NCBI RefSeq assembly: GCF_000801105.2
Contig: NC_079515.1
Span: 7,378,001 to 7,442,000, forward strand
Length of the DNA: 64,000 nucleotides
From: Raphanus sativus
Lineage: Eukaryota; Streptophyta; Magnoliopsida; Brassicales; Brassicaceae
Reading direction: 5' to 3'
Both the position numbers and the translations under genes were made by a program. The notes under the pieces are model-generated. The model saw only the letters and a program-made list of their open reading frames with translations, searched no databases and was not told the DNA's origin. This document shows, in pieces, positions 61,422 through 64,000 of this stretch (the first letter of the stretch is position 1; each line of letters starts with the position of its first letter).

Positions 61422-63642
61422 ATGACTGATACGGACATGGAAGAGATCGAGGCCGCTATGGAGGTCGATCTACGCGACATAGGAGAGCCGTTTCTCCAGA
61501 GCTTCTGCAAGAAAGCGGCGACTTCTTTCTTCGACGAGTACGGCCTCGTCAGCCACCAGCTCAACTCGTACAACTTCTTCGTCGAGCACGGGCTCCAGAG
61601 CGTGTTCGAATCGTCCGGGGAGATGCTCGTGGAGCCGTCGTTCGATCCGACGAAGAACAAGGACCATGAGTGGAGATACGCGACGGTGAAGTTCGGGGAA
61701 GTCAGCGTGGATAAGCCTACCTTGTACTCTGATGATAAGGAGCTTGTGTTTCTTCCCTGGCATGCTAGGCTTCAGAACATGACCTACTCGGCCAGGATGA
61801 AAGTTAATGTCGATGTTGAGGTAAGGGGAACTGAAACTCTTCGTTGAAAATCCATGTAAAGTTATCGCCTTTTTGTCGTTCTACCTCTTGCAATAACAGC
61901 TTACTGAGTCGTGTCTGTGTAGTCAGTCTTAAAGAGTTTGATAACGTATGATGTGAGATATAACTGATTGAACTCTTTGTTGGAATCCAAGTAAAGGAGA
62001 AAGGGTGATTAAAGTTATCACCTTTTTGTCGTTCTACCTCTTGCAATAGCAGCTTACGGAATCGTGTCTATGTAGTCAGTCTTAAAGTTATCACCTTTTG
62101 TCGGGGTTCACTTAGTTTTACTCCATCTCCCTCACGTCCTGCTTTCATTGTGTGATCTATGCTTGTATGCAATGGCTCCTTATTTTGTCAAACTTTTTGA
62201 GTGTAGTTTCTGGTTTGCTTGCCTTTGTATCTTGTTCTTATTACTGTGTAGCTGACTCTTCTCCTTGTAAATTGACTAGGTGTTCGTTAAGAAAGTTGTT
62301 AAGAGAGACAAGTTCAAGACGGGACAAGACGAGTATGTTGAGAAGCAGATCCTGTCTAAGAAGACGCAGGACATCCCGATTGGGAGGATACCCGTGATGG
62401 TGAAGTCTGTGCTTTGCAACACAACGGAGAAAGAGAAAGGGAAGAACGGGGAAAGCTACAGAAAGGGGGAGTGTGCGTTTGACCAGGGCGGATACTTTGT
62501 GATTAAAGGAGCTGAGAAGGTGAGTTACACCAAATATATGCATTTCTGCTGTCATGGGATTGTATCTGAACTATTTTAGTGTATGGCTTTGTGGTTACCT
62601 GGTTGGATTGTGCGTTCTTCATTGCACCTATTTGCCTTAACTATTTCAACTGCTGACAACGTTTTGTTGCTTTCTTTTGTTCTATAATTCTTTATATATA
62701 TACTGGAAAACATTGCCAACCTGTTATACAAGTTCCTAACGTGAAGAAATTTGTTTTGCAGGTCTTTATTGCTCAAGAACAGATATGCACAAAGAGACTC
62801 TGGATTTCTAATTCACCATGGACAGTCTCCTACAGGTCCGAGACTAAGAGGAACCGGTTCATTGTGCGTCTATCAGAGAATCAGAAAGCTGAAGACTTCA
62901 AGAGAAGGGAGAAAGTACTGACAGTGTACTTCCTGTCAACCGAGATCCCGGTCTGGCTCCTGTTCTTCGCTCTGGGTGTTGCGTCAGACAAAGAGGCTGT
63001 CGATCTGATTGCCTTCGATGGCGGGGATGCAAGCATCACCAACAGCGTCATTGCTTCGATCCAGGAAGCTGATCTGGTTTGCGAAGATTTTCGCCATGGG
63101 AGGAATGCTCTGGCATATGTCGAGAACCAGATTAAGAGTACAAAATTCCCACCTGGAGAAAGTGTGGATGACTGCCTAAGTCTGTTCTTGTTTCCAGGCC
63201 TCAAAAGCTTGAAGCAGAAAGCACGATTCCTGGGCTACATGGTGAGATGCCTGTTTAGCGCATATGCTGGGAAAAGAAAGTGTGAGAACAGAGACAACTT
63301 TAGGAACAAGAGGATCGAACTAGCTGGAGAGTTGCTGGAAAGGGAGTTAAGGGTGCATCTGGCACACGCTAGAAGAACAATGACCAAGGCCATGCAGAGA
63401 CACCTCACGGGGGATGGCGATTTGAAGCCTATTGAGCATTATTTGGATGCTTCCATCATAACGAATGGACTCAGTAGAGCCTTCTCCACTGGAGCGTGGT
63501 CTCATCCCTTCAGGAAGATGGAAAGGGTGTCAGGTGTTGTTGCTAATCTAGGCCGTGCAAATCCCCTGCAGACTTTGATTGATCTGAGGAGAACGCGGCA
63601 ACAGGTCCTGTATACCGGTAGAGTTGGAGATGCTAGATACCC
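61422..63642 (+). CDS. Pol IV/V second-largest subunit (NRPD2/NRPE2-like), partial
   Basis: Three exons, 61422-61820, 62280-62519 and 62762-63642, give 506 residues of an RNA polymerase beta-type subunit: MTDTDMEEIEAAMEVD, DEYGLVSHQLNSYNFFVEHG (protrusion), IGRIPVMVKSVLCNT, GYFVIKGAEKV and RRTRQQVLYTGRVGDARYP. NRPD2/NRPE2 is shared by Pol IV and Pol V in RNA-directed DNA methylation. Position after AIP1 matches Arabidopsis At3g18090 (NRPD2b), a poorly expressed paralogue of NRPD2a. The frame reaches a perfect donor (CC|GTAAGT) just where the family continues with SHWG...C...TPDGE; no matching exon appears in the last 358 bases. The gene either continues beyond the window after a long intron or is truncated. 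No lesion was seen in the part present. Confidence 0.85.
61858..62097. repeat. Tandem duplication in intron 1 of the NRPD2-like gene
   Basis: AAAGTTATCRCCTTTTTGTC followed by GTTCTACCTCTTGCAATARC and GTAGTCAGTCTTAAAG occurs at about 61858 and again at about 62011, a unit of roughly 153 bp; a short third piece starts at about 62084. Confidence 0.8.
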
Positions 63643-64000
63643 GTAAGTAAAATTTCCACCACCTCTTGTTTGTTTGGAATATAAGTATATATGCATGGTC
63701 TGTGTTTACTCAGTTTTACATGTCTTCAGTCGGTTTTATTTGTGTTCCCATATTTCATTTAGTTATGATGATTACCATTGGTTCCTGCAGAGTCTTCCTA
63801 GCTGTGCTTAACGCAGATTTATACTAATTTTAGATTATGATGCCATTAAGTCCTTCTGTTACTGTTTTTCTTGTTTCTTTTTTTCTCCTGATGTAGACAA
63901 TGGATTGTCCATTTTAGTTACATTTTAAAGTGAGCTGTGAAATAATCGAGCCGTTGAGTTTTTGGCTTTTAAAGAACTGAAATGTGACTGCATTGTTTTA
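63643..64000. other. Sequence after the last visible NRPD2-like exon
   Basis: Starts with a good splice donor. Acceptor-like sites at 63790, 63833 and 63896 lead only to short frames that stop within about 12 codons and do not resemble the conserved continuation. Either intron or unrelated sequence. Confidence 0.5.

Overview
The window is plant nuclear DNA, almost certainly Brassica or a close Brassicaceae relative. Evidence: GT-AG introned genes in long AT-rich spacers, abundant Helitron, hAT, Stowaway and LINE remnants, and a gene order that follows (from memory) Arabidopsis thaliana chromosome 3, At3g18010 to At3g18090. In order these are WOX1 (-), a PPR gene (+), HAL3A (-), HON4 (-, two copies here), MPK9 (+), a GPI-anchored protein (+), the WD40 actin regulator AIP1 (+) and a Pol IV/V second-subunit gene (+, runs to the window edge).

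Layout. 1-10.8 kb has no confident gene; it holds a GC-rich retroposon with 13-bp target duplications, a MULE-like MITE, a 677-bp hAT element, a nested TIR element/SINE/tandem duplication and a Stowaway MITE. 10.8-18.97 kb holds WOX1, PPR and HAL3A. 19-22.9 kb is a gene desert with a degenerate array of about 100-bp units. 22.9-34.4 kb is a tandem duplication of the HON4-like gene, split by LINE remnants, an hAT element and Helitrons. 34.5-38.6 kb holds a LINE fragment cut by a Harbinger-like MITE, then a frameshifted DUF1985-type pseudogene whose introns and flank carry a palindromic GACGACTT/AAGTCGTC minisatellite. 38.9-48 kb is repeats, a SINE, a Stowaway, an unidentified gene-like stretch, a broken folate-biopterin-transporter pseudogene and a Helitron end. 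48.4-64 kb is gene-dense again.

The genes do not form one pathway: they cover leaf-blade transcription control (WOX1), organelle RNA processing (PPR), coenzyme A synthesis (HAL3A), chromatin (HON4 pair), signalling (MPK9), cell surface (GPI protein), actin turnover (AIP1) and RNA-directed DNA methylation (NRPD2-like). The most unusual parts are the HON4 pair, in which one copy has lost an AT-hook arginine pair and its C-terminal tail; the palindromic minisatellite; and a set of transposon insertions whose empty sites are preserved in neighbouring duplicate sequence. Exon joints were read by eye from splice sites and reading-frame closure; orthologue names rest on remembered protein sequences, not on a search.
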